The notes under the pieces were generated by a model, which did not search any database, was not told the origin of the DNA, and worked only from the letters and a program-made list of their open reading frames with translations. From the NCBI RefSeq assembly GCF_000253115.1, contig NC_014145.1, positions 2,790,001-2,854,000 on the forward strand: a stretch of 64,000 nt of DNA. The letters are read 5' to 3'. The DNA comes from Thiomonas arsenitoxydans. Lineage in GTDB: Bacteria > Pseudomonadota > Gammaproteobacteria > Burkholderiales > Burkholderiaceae_C. This document shows, one piece after another, positions 8,177 to 20,424 of this stretch (the first letter of the stretch is position 1; every line of letters starts with the position of its first letter). Both the position numbers and the translations under genes were made by a program.

Positions 8177-8470
8177 ATGGAACCCCTCACCGTCGTCAAC
8201 CAACCCCACTCCCACCGCCGCGCCGACCGCGTCTATCCCTTCGACGCCAGCGGCATCGCCAAGCGCTTTCGCCATGCCGCCATCTTCGGCGCGCTGAATG
8301 CGCTGGAGCCGGGAGAGACCATGGCGTTTTTCAACGACCATGATCCCCTGCCGCTGCTGGCACAGATCGCGCAGCATTTCGGTGACAAGGTACGCATCGA
8401 ATACGTCAGCCGCTCGCCCGAAGGGGTGCAAATCGACTTTCACGTGCAGGACGTGCAAGCCGGCGCCTGA
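8177..8470 (+). CDS. DUF2249 domain protein
   Basis: This 97-residue protein starts with an ATG preceded by CAAGGAACC. The sequence VYPFDASGIAKRFRHAAIFGAL and LEPGETMAFFNDHDPLPLLAQI, with QIDFHV near the C terminus, matches the DUF2249 (TusA-like fold) family. That family often occurs beside hemerythrins and nitrosative-stress genes. The biochemical role is not established. It is adjacent to ric and probably in the same transcript. I see no cysteine that would suggest sulfur transfer as in true TusA. Confidence 0.75.
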   Translation: MEPLTVVNQPHSHRRADRVYPFDASGIAKRFRHAAIFGALNALEPGETMAFFNDHDPLPLLAQIAQHFGDKVRIEYVSRSPEGVQIDFHVQDVQAGA

Positions 8471-8543
8471 GGCGCAGGTTCGAGCCGACGGCGGCTGAGC
8501 GGCGAAGCTGAGCGGCCCCGCCTGGCCACGCCGGATCACTCAC

Positions 8544-9104
8544 TCACCACAGCCCCGCCTGCAGCCGGGCCGCCTCGGACATGCGCTCCAGGCTCCACGG
8601 CGGGTCCCAGACGAGTTCCACGTTCACTCGCGCGATTCCTGGAATGCGACGCACCTTGTCCTCGACCTCAGCGGTGAGGATGTTTCCCATGCCGCAGCCG
8701 GGTGCGGTCAGTGTCATGTCGATGTCCACCGCCCAAGCGGCGCCGCTGGCGTCGGTCGGTTGCACGTCCAGGCGATAGATTAGACCTAGCTCCACGATAT
8801 TGACCGGAATTTCCGGGTCGTAGCAGGTGGCGAGTTGTTCCAGCACGGCATTTTCGGCTTCCTCGCGCGTCGTTGGCGCGGGAATATCTTGCCGCTGCCC
8901 GTCATTCAGCCCAAGCGCATCGGCATAGCGGCCGTCGATGCGGTACATGCGGCCCTCGGACACCACGGTGACGTGGCTGCCCAGCCGTTGGGTGATGCGC
9001 ACCTCGGTGCCCTGCAGCAAGGTTCCGGCAGTGCCCAGCGGCACCAGGGTCGCGGGGACGTCGCGCTGCAGGATGATGGGGCCAGAGTCGATGGGGTCGT
9101 CCAT
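8544..9104 (-). CDS. sufT: Putative Fe-S assembly/maturation protein SufT
   Basis: This 186-residue protein has a C-terminal MIP18/DUF59 domain (AVLEQLATCYDPEIPVNIVE through VELVWDPPWSLERMSEAAR, with the conserved APGCGMG loop). The N-terminal extension (residues 1-80) is typical of bacterial SufT. It assists maturation of Fe-S proteins, especially when demand is high. The ribosome binding site GGAGGG lies inside the end of sufU, and only 2 bases separate the sufU stop from this start, so translation is probably coupled. It is the last gene of the suf operon. Confidence 0.9.
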   Translation of the reverse strand: MDDPIDSGPIILQRDVPATLVPLGTAGTLLQGTEVRITQRLGSHVTVVSEGRMYRIDGRYADALGLNDGQRQDIPAPTTREEAENAVLEQLATCYDPEIPVNIVELGLIYRLDVQPTDASGAAWAVDIDMTLTAPGCGMGNILTAEVEDKVRRIPGIARVNVELVWDPPWSLERMSEAARLQAGLW

Positions 9105-9106
9105 GG

Positions 9107-9604
9107 TCAACCCTCCGGCGTGGACAAATCTTCGGTGCGCGCCACCTGGGCGGTTTGGGTGAGCGCGTTGCGCAGGGTATGCCAGGCGAGCATGGCGCAC
9201 TTCACCCGCGCGGGAAACTGCCTCACGCCTGCGAGCACGGCGAGTTTGCCCAGACCAGCCTCGGCGCCGGTGTCGCCATCGACCAGGATGCCGTGCATCT
9301 GCGCGAACAAGGCCAGCGCCTCGTCCACACGCTTGCCCTTGACCGCTTCGGTCAGCAGCGAGGCCGACGCGGTGGAAATCGCGCACCCCTCGCCGGTGAA
9401 GGCCACGTCCTGGATGCAACCCGCGCCGTCCACAAACAATTCGAGTTCAAGGCGGTCGCCGCACAGCGGGTTGTCACCCTGCGCGCAGCGGTTGGGCTGC
9501 GGCAAATGGCCGAAGTGCCGGGGCCTGCGGTAGTGGTCGAAGATCACCTCCTGGTAGAGGTCGCGCAGGTCGGGAAGGGCGTCGTCGGATGGGCTGTCAG
9601 GCAT
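9107..9604 (-). CDS. sufU: SUF system NifU-like/sulfur-relay protein SufU
   Basis: This 165-residue protein has the SufU/IscU fold. Conserved metal-binding residues are visible in LCGDRLELEL, GEGCAISTASASLL and RVKCAMLAWHTL (three Cys and one Asp), with the roughly 20-residue insertion before the last Cys that distinguishes SufU from IscU. In systems paired with SufS it accepts persulfide sulfur via its zinc site. The gene lies between sufS and sufT in the same orientation; the 18-bp gap to sufS supports one operon. Confidence 0.9.
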   Translation of the reverse strand: MPDSPSDDALPDLRDLYQEVIFDHYRRPRHFGHLPQPNRCAQGDNPLCGDRLELELFVDGAGCIQDVAFTGEGCAISTASASLLTEAVKGKRVDEALALFAQMHGILVDGDTGAEAGLGKLAVLAGVRQFPARVKCAMLAWHTLRNALTQTAQVARTEDLSTPEG

Positions 9605-9622
9605 GGGTCGTGGACTCCGTGT

Positions 9623-10869
<1,247 letters not shown>

Positions 10870-10873
<4 letters not shown>

Positions 10874-12189
10874 GCCGAAACCTCTGAGGCTTCGATTGCC
10901 AGACCGCGCCGTGCGGCAAGCCGTGTGCGCACCTGTGCGCGCAAGGGCTCCCAGCCGATGTCGGGCAGGGCTTGCGCCACGAAGGCCTGCACCAGCAGGG
11001 CGCGAGCGAGCGGCGCAGCGATGCCGCGCGACTGCAGATAAAACAGCGCCTCGGCGTCGAGCTGACCGACTGTGGCGCCGTGGCTGCAAAGCACGTCGTC
11101 CGCATCGATCTGCAGTTGCGGACGAGTATCGGCCTCGGCGCGCGGCGACAGCAGCAGGTTGCGGTTGATCATGCCCGCGTCGGTCTTCTGCGCGCCCGGA
11201 TGCACGTTCACACGGCCAGTGAACACGCCGTGCGAGGCGTCGTCGAACACGCCGCGCACATCGGTGCGGCTGGTGCTGCGCGGGTGGCGGTGCTCGATGC
11301 ACATGTGCACGTCGCCATGCTGCTCGCCTGCGAGCACGCTGGCCCCGCGCAGATCGGTATGGCAGCCCGGCGCCTCGTGCGCGATGTGAAATTCCTGGCG
11401 CGACAATCTTGCCCCCACGACCAGTAAACGAGCGTCGAGACGGCTGTCCCTGCCTTGCGCCACATGCAGTTGCGAAACATGCACCGCGGCGCCCGACTCG
11501 TCCTGCAAGCGCACGTGTGCGAGAGTCGCCCCGCGCGCCAGCTCCGCGCGGGTCACGCTGGTCGAAAGATAAGGCACCATCTGCGCAAGGCCGATGTGCT
11601 GCTCGATCACGCGTGCCCAAGAGCCCTGCCCCAGACGCAGGACGTGGCGCAGGTGGCTGGCGCCCGCGCGCGTTTGCAGCGCGATGACGACGACGGGGGC
11701 GGCGAGGCAGACCCCATCGGCCAGTTCCAGCGCCATGCCATCGCGCGCAAACAGGCGGTTGATCGCCTCGAAGGCGCCGCCGCGCGCGGCCGCATCCAGC
11801 ACCGCCCCCGACGCTGTGGCGTTGTGCGACAGGCCTGCGCCCCAGGGCGCGAGGCTCACCCCCGGCGGCAGGTCACTCAAATGGGAAAGTTCCGCGTCAA
11901 AGGCGCCATCGACAAACACCAGACGCGGGCCGTCGCCCACGAGCAAGGCGCCCGCATCGCGCAGCGCCTCCCCGTCCAAAAGTGCAGTGGGCGCAGTGGT
12001 GGCGAGATCAATCGCGTCCAGCGCGCGCAGGCTGGTGTATTTCCAGTCTTCGGTGTGGCGCGTGGGCAAGCCGCTGCGCAGCAAGTCTTCCCGCGCCTGA
12101 TGGCGCGCCTGGGCGCACCATGCCGGTTCGGCCGCAGCGTAGGCGCCGCTGGAGTCGAAAGCCCGGACGAAAGCTTCGAGCGCGCCCAT
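10870..12189 (-). CDS. sufD: SUF scaffold component SufD
   Basis: This 439-residue protein forms the SufBC2D scaffold with SufB and SufC. It shows PTRHTEDWKYTSLRAL near the N terminus. The C-terminal core has HTDLRGASVLAGEQHGDVHM, GVFTGRVNVHPGAQKTDAGM and QLQIDADDVLCSHGATVGQL, the beta-helix region shared with SufB. The start at 12189 lies 2 bp after the sufC stop; the longer open frame upstream is the sufC region in another frame. It is in operon order between sufC and sufS. Confidence 0.93.
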
Positions 12190-12191
12190 GG

Positions 12192-13019
<828 letters not shown>

Positions 13020-13034
13020 TTCCTCTTTGGCGTT

Positions 13035-14480
<1,446 letters not shown>

Positions 14481-14513
14481 GCGGTCTCTCCTTGGCAGGG
14501 CTTGGGGCTGTCC

Positions 14514-15209
14514 TCAGGCGGTTTGGATAGCTTGGGCGGCTTTGATGCCTGATGCCACCGTTTGGGCGATTGCCGTGTGCCTCGCACCCGAAGCCAAAAC
14601 CATCTGGCACACATGTTCCAGCCGCTCCACATGCTCGAAGGCATCAAAAGGCGAGTGACCAATGGCAACGCAGCCATGACGATCCAGACCGACGATATGC
14701 GGCATGTCGCTCTGCGGCGGAGCGAAGGACGCGGCGCAAGCCCGCGCGAGTTCCTCGCTGGTAGCCGCCAGCGGCGGCACATTGCGCCCGACCCGGGTAT
14801 AGCGGGTCACCTCCGGGAATTGCTCGGACAGCTCACGCAAATCCCAGTTGGCGAACATCGCCGCCACGATATGAGTCGGATGCAGATGCAACACAGTGTT
14901 GAAACCCGCTGGCAGCAGCGCCTGCAGCAGTTGATGCAACGCGAATTCTCCGGAAGCTCCAGCGGGTGCAGTAATGGCGCGACCAGGCACTAGCCGGTCC
15001 GCGGGGACGTGAAGCATCTGCGCGACATTCAGCTGTGCCTTGATCACGCCGCTTTGTGAAATCCAGAATCCATCGCCCGCAGCATCGCTCACCGAGATAT
15101 TGCCATCACGGTGGGTGATCCAGCCTTTGGCGTACGCCGCATGCAGGGCGCTGCAAGCCTGCGCGATTGGTGTGGAGGATTCAGGAGCGAGTGTCGGTGG
15201 GGTGTTCAT
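14514..15209 (-). CDS. Class II aldolase/adducin family protein
   Basis: This is a zinc-dependent aldolase-fold protein of 231 residues when started at the ATG at 15209. It has THRDGNISVSD near the N terminus, the metal-binding HLHPTHIVAAMFA (about residue 115) and HGCVAIGHSPFDAFEHVERLEH with a further His. Family members act on sugar phosphates or methylthioribulose phosphate; the substrate here cannot be read. It precedes sufB by 33 bp on the same strand, so it may be the first gene of the suf transcript. No strong ribosome binding site is visible at the chosen start, and an upstream start up to 15296 is possible. Confidence 0.75.
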   Translation of the reverse strand: MNTPPTLAPESSTPIAQACSALHAAYAKGWITHRDGNISVSDAAGDGFWISQSGVIKAQLNVAQMLHVPADRLVPGRAITAPAGASGEFALHQLLQALLPAGFNTVLHLHPTHIVAAMFANWDLRELSEQFPEVTRYTRVGRNVPPLAATSEELARACAASFAPPQSDMPHIVGLDRHGCVAIGHSPFDAFEHVERLEHVCQMVLASGARHTAIAQTVASGIKAAQAIQTA

Positions 15210-15532
15210 GAGGGGGATGATTTCATTTATGAGGTGGTGCGGTATTGCTCGGGTGTGTGGCCCAGCTATAAGTCGAAAAGCTGACGCACAGATCACGCCA
15301 TGGAATGCCTTGAATAGGTAATGTTTTTACCACTTAAAGGGTGCGGGTGAACTCCTCAGCACAATACCCCCTCTCAGTAAGGGGAGGTTAGCGAAGTAAT
15401 CGGCAGAGGCTGCAAATCGCCCGAGGGCACTCTGAATGCCCTGTGGAAAATCAACGACTCAAAGGAGTGACTTGAGCGAGTCAGAGCTACGGCGTGCGGC
15501 AAGAAATCATGTGATCAACGTCGCGCCTTGCT
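15210..15532. other. Spacer upstream of the aldolase-suf operon
   Basis: This 323-base stretch lies between the aldolase start and the end of the DUF3079 gene, both on the minus strand. It has no convincing coding region. It holds the dyad GGTAA-TGTTT-TTACC at 15317-15331 (annotated separately) and a short hairpin CCCCT-N7-AGGGG near 15358-15374. It is the most likely place for the promoter of the aldolase-suf unit. Confidence 0.5.
15317..15331. promoter_or_regulatory. Dyad possibly recognised by an Rrf2-family regulator
   Basis: GGTAATGTTTTTACC has 5-bp arms (GGTAA/TTACC) and the same length and outer bases as the predicted NsrR operator GGTATTGCAAATACC at 7326-7340. It lies 108 bases upstream of the aldolase start, in the presumed promoter region of the suf operon. 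Control by NsrR or an IscR-like protein is inference. Confidence 0.35.
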
Positions 15533-15730
15533 TTACTTTGCCTTTTTTGCTTCTTTTGCGTCAAGACCGAAGTCCATCCAGTCCTCACCTAGTAATTCAA
15601 CGGGGTGCTGTGTGCGCTCGGAGCCGTTTCCGCAGCGCATGGAGTCGGCCGGGCAGTACCGGCTACATCCCCAGCAAATGCGTTCAGGGTGTGCTGGATG
15701 ATTGGGGAATTTTTTCTGCTCGAAAGTCAT
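15533..15730 (-). CDS. DUF3079 domain protein
   Basis: This small 65-residue protein begins MTFEQKKFPNHPAHPERICW. The conserved core has CWGCSRYCPADSMRCGNGS, with four Cys (CxxCxxxC plus C), followed by RTQHPVELLGEDW, which matches the DUF3079 family. The cysteines suggest a metal or zinc-ribbon site. The tail is lysine rich (DAKEAKKAK). The start at 15730 matches family length; the longer frame to 15844 is unlikely. Function is unknown, and the gene stands alone between suf and narX. Confidence 0.8.
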   Translation of the reverse strand: MTFEQKKFPNHPAHPERICWGCSRYCPADSMRCGNGSERTQHPVELLGEDWMDFGLDAKEAKKAK

Positions 15731-15953
15731 AGCAATCGGTTTGCCTTCCGTTTTCGCTTTACGAGAACATGCCAAACCGCCCAAAATTGCCTCATCCCCT
15801 CTGGGAGTCTGAGGCGAACGAAGCACGTCTGAGGACGTTTTCATGGGACACCGGAAACTGTGCTGCGTTCCTGATACACGTCAAACCGTTGCCAAATCGA
15901 CAGGATCGCGCCCTGCGGGGACAATCTGCGCTCGAACCGCACGCCATGCCGTC

Positions 15954-17885
15954 ATGAAACGCAACTGGACACTCACCGCCAAAATCGCCTTATTCTCAGG
16001 GACGTTCCTGCTGTTGTCGTTGATGTCCGTTGGAGCGACCTTATGGATTTCCTGGAATCTCGAGGGCGGCGCGGCGGCGGTTAACGTCGCCGGGCAATTG
16101 CGCATGCTCAGCTACAAAGTGGCGCTGTCCGCGACGGACCTCGACGACACCCAACTTTCCTCCGATCTGCAGCTTATCCAGGACAATCTTGTGTTGCTGC
16201 ACGCGGGCAGCCCGTCACGACCTCTTTATGTTCCTTGGGATGGCATCATTCGCCGGCGCTACGACGCCGTGCGTGCGCACTGGCAGAGTTTGCAACCACG
16301 CTGGGAAAGCGCATCACAAGCCCACCCCGTGCCGCGAGAGGAAGTTAACCAGTTCGTCACACAAATCGATGCTTTCGTCAGATCCATAGAGCATCGCCTG
16401 GATTTCTGGACGACTGTGCTCCACGCGTTTCAGATGGGTCTGGCCGTTCTGGTAGTGATCGGAGCGCTGTTGATGTTCTACGCAGCTTACCTATTTGTGC
16501 TCGATCCGGTAGGGCGCCTCAGTCGCGGCGTGCAAGCGCTTGAGCAGGGCGATTACTCGGCACGGGTCGACATCAATACCACCGACGAGCTCGGCGATCT
16601 CGCCATCGGGTTCAACCGCATGGCCGGACAACTACAGGCTGTCTATGACGAGTTGGAGGAGCGGGTGCGGCAAAAGACGGCCGCCCTGCGCACCGAGCAG
16701 CAGCGTCTTGCGGCGCTGTATGAGGTGAGTGCGCTGGTGTCGAAGGCACAAAGCCTGGACGAGTTGTCGCAGTCGTTCGTCCAGGTCGTGCGGCGCATCG
16801 CCGGGGCGGATGCTGCTGCCTTGCGCTGGACCGATGAATCAGCGCGCCGTTACCTGCTGCTGGCCTCCGATGGCTTGCCCGCGGTGCTGGCCGAAGAAGA
16901 GCAGTGTCTGATGTCGGACACCTGCTTTTGCGGGCAGGCGCAGCATCACGGCGGCCCGCAGATCGTGCAGTTTCACCGGCTCCAGCCCGAAGGGCGAGCG
17001 CTGCCTGGGCGCGTGGCGTGTGAACGTCTGGGCTATGCCACGCTGCTGAGCATCCCCGTGCGGGCGCAGCAGCGTCTGCTCGGCGAGATCGATCTGTTCT
17101 TCCACGCCGAGCAATCCGCCGATGAAGCGCAGCATGCCCTGCTCGACACCCTCGCGGGCCACCTGGCTGCAGCCATGGAAAGCCTACGCAGCGCCGCGCT
17201 GGAACGCGAGGCCGCGGTGTCGCAGGAGCGGGCTTTCCTCGCACGCGAGCTGCACGATTCCATCGCGCAATCGTTGGCGTTCATGAAAATTCAGCTTCAA
17301 TTGCTGCGCACGGCCCTGCAGGCGGGCAAGGTGGGGAAGATCGAACAGGTGGTGAGCGAGCTCGATGTGGGCGTGAAGGAAAGTCTGGCCGATGTGCGCG
17401 AGCTGCTGCTGCACTTTCGCACCCGCACCCAAGAGCAGGACATCGAGCCGGCGCTGCGCAGCACGGTGCAGAAGTTCGAGCTGCAAAGCGGTCTATCCGT
17501 CGACCTGGTGTTTCACGGGCATGGCCAGCCGCTCGATCCGGACGTGCAGATTCAGGTGCTGCACATCGTGCAGGAAGCGCTGTCCAACATCCGCAAACAT
17601 GCCAAGGCCACGCAGGCCCGGCTGGTGGTGGACAGCCTGCCGCGCTGGCGCTTTGTCGTTTCAGATGATGGCCGTGGCTATGATCCGGAGGTCATCGCCC
17701 AGGATGGACAGGCCCATGTGGGCCAGCAGATCATGCGAGAGCGCGCTGCCGCCATCGGCGGGCATTTGAGCATCGAAGCCCAGCCCAAAGGCGGTGTGCG
17801 CGTCACCTTGGAACTGCCGGAATTCCCGGCCGCCGCGTCTGCACGCGCAACACGAAACACCGAGATTTCTCCCTATGCCACCTGA
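15954..17885 (+). CDS. narX: Nitrate/nitrite sensor histidine kinase NarX
   Basis: This is a 643-residue membrane sensor kinase. TM1 (residues about 9-33) leads into a periplasmic domain with the nitrate-binding P-box NVAGQLRMLSYKVA (about 44-57). TM2 spans about 160-185, and a HAMP domain follows (VGRLSRGVQALEQGDYSARV). A cysteine-containing GAF-like module (CLMSDTCFCGQAQHHGG) precedes the HisKA_3 dimerisation helix. The phospho-accepting His is in LARELHDSIAQSL (about 433), and the ATPase domain ends DDGRGYDPEV. The start at 15954 gives a normal signal anchor. narL overlaps its end by 11 bp. It regulates nar transcription in response to nitrate. Confidence 0.92.
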   Translation: MKRNWTLTAKIALFSGTFLLLSLMSVGATLWISWNLEGGAAAVNVAGQLRMLSYKVALSATDLDDTQLSSDLQLIQDNLVLLHAGSPSRPLYVPWDGIIRRRYDAVRAHWQSLQPRWESASQAHPVPREEVNQFVTQIDAFVRSIEHRLDFWTTVLHAFQMGLAVLVVIGALLMFYAAYLFVLDPVGRLSRGVQALEQGDYSARVDINTTDELGDLAIGFNRMAGQLQAVYDELEERVRQKTAALRTEQQRLAALYEVSALVSKAQSLDELSQSFVQVVRRIAGADAAALRWTDESARRYLLLASDGLPAVLAEEEQCLMSDTCFCGQAQHHGGPQIVQFHRLQPEGRALPGRVACERLGYATLLSIPVRAQQRLLGEIDLFFHAEQSADEAQHALLDTLAGHLAAAMESLRSAALEREAAVSQERAFLARELHDSIAQSLAFMKIQLQLLRTALQAGKVGKIEQVVSELDVGVKESLADVRELLLHFRTRTQEQDIEPALRSTVQKFELQSGLSVDLVFHGHGQPLDPDVQIQVLHIVQEALSNIRKHAKATQARLVVDSLPRWRFVVSDDGRGYDPEVIAQDGQAHVGQQIMRERAAAIGGHLSIEAQPKGGVRVTLELPEFPAAASARATRNTEISPYAT

Positions 17886-18552
17886 CATCCGCATTCTGCT
17901 GGTCGACGACCATGCGCTGTTTCGTCGCGGCCTGGTGGCCTTGCTCGGTGAAGCGCCTGCCATGCAGGTGGTCGGCCAGGCCGGCGATGCGGGCGAGGCG
18001 CTACGGCTGGCCACGCAGTTGCAGCCCGACATCATTCTGCTCGACAACCATCTGCCGGGCGTTCGAGGCATCGACGCCGTAGAGAGTCTGCGGCAGGCCG
18101 CCCCGGCCAGCCGCGTGTTGATGCTCACCGTCAGCGAAGAGGCGGCCGATCTCGGCGCGGCGCTGCGCGCCGGAGCGAGCGGCTATCTGCTCAAGACCTG
18201 CGAGACCGACGAGCTGATCGGCGGCATTCAGCGTGCGCTGCGCGGAGAAGTCGTCATCGGCGCCGACATGACCGCAAAACTTGCACAAGCCTTCATCGCT
18301 CCAGAAACGACGGACTCCGCGAAGGAAGCCCTCCCGGCGAACGCGCAGAGCGAGAAAACGCCGCTCAGCCCCCGCGAGCGCCAGATCGCCGCCGCCATCG
18401 CTCGCGGCGCAAGCAATAAGGTCATCGCGCGCGAACTCGACATCGCTGAAACCACAGTGAAGGTGCATGTGCAGAGTATCTTGCGCAAGCTCGACCTCAG
18501 TTCACGGGTGCAGATCGCCGTGTATGCCAGCGAACATGGCCTGTCGGTTTGA
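17875..18552 (+). CDS. narL: Nitrate/nitrite response regulator NarL
   Basis: This 225-residue response regulator has a receiver domain with acidic pocket VDDH, phospho-acceptor Asp57 in IILLDNHLPG and Lys in GYLLKTCETDEL. The C-terminal LuxR-type helix-turn-helix is LSPRERQIAAAIARGASNKV followed by ELDIAETTVKVHVQSILRKL. When phosphorylated by NarX it should activate the nar operon. The start overlaps the narX end by 11 bp, so the two are translated together. The linker (residues 130-160) is rich in Ala and Glu. Confidence 0.93.
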   Translation: MPPDIRILLVDDHALFRRGLVALLGEAPAMQVVGQAGDAGEALRLATQLQPDIILLDNHLPGVRGIDAVESLRQAAPASRVLMLTVSEEAADLGAALRAGASGYLLKTCETDELIGGIQRALRGEVVIGADMTAKLAQAFIAPETTDSAKEALPANAQSEKTPLSPRERQIAAAIARGASNKVIARELDIAETTVKVHVQSILRKLDLSSRVQIAVYASEHGLSV

Positions 18553-18576
18553 TCTCTATCTCTTCGGGACTACACC

Positions 18577-18981
18577 ATGCAAATCGCCGATTTCTCCGAT
18601 CTCCTGCGCGCCGCAAAACAACAGGAGCTGCCGCAACGGCTGTACTTTGTTTTTGCTGCCATCGAACTGCCGGAAGATGCCAGTCCGGCGCAGCGCGCCC
18701 GTCATGCGGCGGGCGGTGGCGGCGCGCTCGTGCCCGTCATGGCGGTGGACAAATCACCAGACGATCTGTCGGATTTCGAAACGCTGGTTGAAGAGTCTCG
18801 GCACACTGGCACACCCTGGGACATGGTGTTCGTCACCACGCAGGCCCTTCCAGACCAGCCGATTCCCGACTCCGCAGAGGTGGAGCAGACCCTCACCGAG
18901 CTGATCGAGAACATTCACATGGGCCAGATCGACCATTTTCTGACTTTCGATCACTCCGGCCGTCTGGTGCAACTGCGCTGA
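18577..18981 (+). CDS. Conserved hypothetical protein of nar loci
   Basis: This 134-residue soluble protein starts MQIADFSDLLRAAKQQELPQ and contains RLYFVFAAIELPEDASPAQR, VPVMAVDKSPDDL and IDHFLTFDHSGRLVQ. Homologues in betaproteobacteria are often labelled ribonucleotide reductase subunit alpha, but no ribonucleotide reductase catalytic feature is present at this length. I regard that label as a carried-over error. It lies 24 bp after narL in the same direction. Function unknown; location suggests a link with nitrate respiration. Confidence 0.7.
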   Translation: MQIADFSDLLRAAKQQELPQRLYFVFAAIELPEDASPAQRARHAAGGGGALVPVMAVDKSPDDLSDFETLVEESRHTGTPWDMVFVTTQALPDQPIPDSAEVEQTLTELIENIHMGQIDHFLTFDHSGRLVQLR

Positions 18982-19093
18982 ATCTGCTCCTGAACGGGAT
19001 TTCCCTCCTTCTTTCGGAGTAGTTCGGCAGAGCAGGGCGCCCAGCGCCTTTCTCCGCCTTCAGGTCGATACCGCAAAAGACCAGCGGTTTCTA

Positions 19094-19119
19094 GAGTCTC
19101 CTTATCGACAAGGAGATTC
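19094..19119 (+). promoter_or_regulatory. Stem-loop sequestering the narK1 ribosome binding site
   Basis: The arms GAGTCTCCTT (19094-19103) and AAGGAGATTC (19110-19119) pair over 10 bp, with one G-U pair and a 6-base loop (ATCGAC). The Shine-Dalgarno AAGGAG of narK1 lies wholly inside the right arm, and the start codon follows 3 bases later. This geometry would hide the ribosome binding site in the mRNA. A regulatory role (RNA thermometer or protein/sRNA-controlled switch) is inference. Confidence 0.5.
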
Positions 19120-19122
19120 ATC

Positions 19123-20409
19123 ATGGTCGCGAATGTGCAGCAACACAACCGGCAAGCCTGGTCGGTGCTGATCGTCAGCACCTGGGCTTTCATGGTGTGT
19201 TTCATGGTGTGGATGATGTTTGCCGTCATCGGCATCCCCATCAAGAAAACCCTCGGGCTCAACGCCACCGAATTCGGTCTGCTGACCGCCATGCCGGTGC
19301 TCAGCGGCTCGCTGATCCGCGTGCCGCTGGGCATCTGGACGGATCGCTACGGCGGACGCATCGTGTTTGCCGCCATCATGGCGGTTACCGTCATCCCCAT
19401 TTGGATGCTGTCTTATGCCACACAGTACTGGCAATACCTGACCATCGGTCTGTTCATCGGTCTGGCCGGAGGTTCATTCTCGGTGGGTACGCCTTATGTG
19501 GCGCGCTGGTTTCCGAAGGAGCGCCAGGGGTTGGCGATGGGCATTTTCGGCGCGGGTAATGCCGGCGCGGCAGTGAACAAATTTCTCGCTCCGGCTTTGG
19601 TTGTGACCTTCGGCTGGACCATGGTGCCGCATGTGTATGCCGCCGTCATGCTCGGCACGGTCATTCTGTTCTGGGTGTTCAGCCACCACGACAAAAGCCA
19701 TGTGGTGCAGGGACAGACTCGTTTCATGGATCAGTTGAAGGCCCTGCGCGATCCCGGCGTGCTCAAGTACAGCCAGTACTACAGCATCGTGTTCGGCGGC
19801 TATGTGGCGCTGGCGCTGTGGATGGTGCAGTACTACGTCGGCGAATACAAACTCAGCCTGCCTGTGGCCGCACTACTGGCCGCGGCCTTCTCGTTGCCTG
19901 GCGGCGTGTTGCGCGCGGTGGGCGGCTGGCTGTCCGACAAATTCGGCGCGCACAGCGTGACCTGGTGGGTGTTGTGGGTGAGCTGGGTGGCGCTGTTTCT
20001 GCTGTCTTACCCGCAAACCCAGCTCACGGTGCAGACCACCGGCGGGCCGACGACCTTCCACATCGGCCCGAATGTCTACGCCTTCACCGCGTTGATGTTC
20101 ATCCTCGGCATCGCCTTCGCTTTCGGCAAAGCCAGCGTGTTCAAGTACATCGCCGACGACTATCCGGCCAATATCGGAACGGTCTCGGGCATCGTCGGGT
20201 TGGCAGGCGGCATGGGCGGCTTTCTGCTTCCCATCCTGTTCGGCGTGCTGCTCGACCTCACCGGCATTCGCTCTTCGGCCTTCATGCTGATGTATGGCGT
20301 GGTCTCGGTTTCGCTGGTGTGGATGTTCTTCACCGAGGTCCGCCGCACCGATGTGTTCAAGCCGGCTTCCGTAACGCGCGGCCAGCCTGCCGCTATCCAG
20401 CCCCATTGA
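19123..20409 (+). CDS. narK1: Nitrate/proton symporter NarK1
   Basis: This 428-residue major facilitator protein has about 12 membrane segments. The NarK/NNP signature is visible in GLAGGSFSVGTPYVARWFPK and AMGIFGAGNAGAAVNKF (TM5 region), and again in GTVSGIVGLAGGMGGFLLPI in the second half. The conserved Arg of the nitrate path is in GSLIRVPLGIWTDRYGGR. It belongs to the NarK1 type, thought to import nitrate with protons to start respiration. It is followed 15 bp later by narK2. The ribosome binding site AAGGAG is buried in a hairpin (19094-19119). Confidence 0.92.
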   Translation: MVANVQQHNRQAWSVLIVSTWAFMVCFMVWMMFAVIGIPIKKTLGLNATEFGLLTAMPVLSGSLIRVPLGIWTDRYGGRIVFAAIMAVTVIPIWMLSYATQYWQYLTIGLFIGLAGGSFSVGTPYVARWFPKERQGLAMGIFGAGNAGAAVNKFLAPALVVTFGWTMVPHVYAAVMLGTVILFWVFSHHDKSHVVQGQTRFMDQLKALRDPGVLKYSQYYSIVFGGYVALALWMVQYYVGEYKLSLPVAALLAAAFSLPGGVLRAVGGWLSDKFGAHSVTWWVLWVSWVALFLLSYPQTQLTVQTTGGPTTFHIGPNVYAFTALMFILGIAFAFGKASVFKYIADDYPANIGTVSGIVGLAGGMGGFLLPILFGVLLDLTGIRSSAFMLMYGVVSVSLVWMFFTEVRRTDVFKPASVTRGQPAAIQPH

Positions 20410-20424
20410 GCATCAGGAGAAAAC

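Noticed and set aside
18982..19122. FNR-type site TTGAT-N4-ATCAA expected before narK1
   Set aside because: I looked for it here and upstream of narX and found no match close enough to report.
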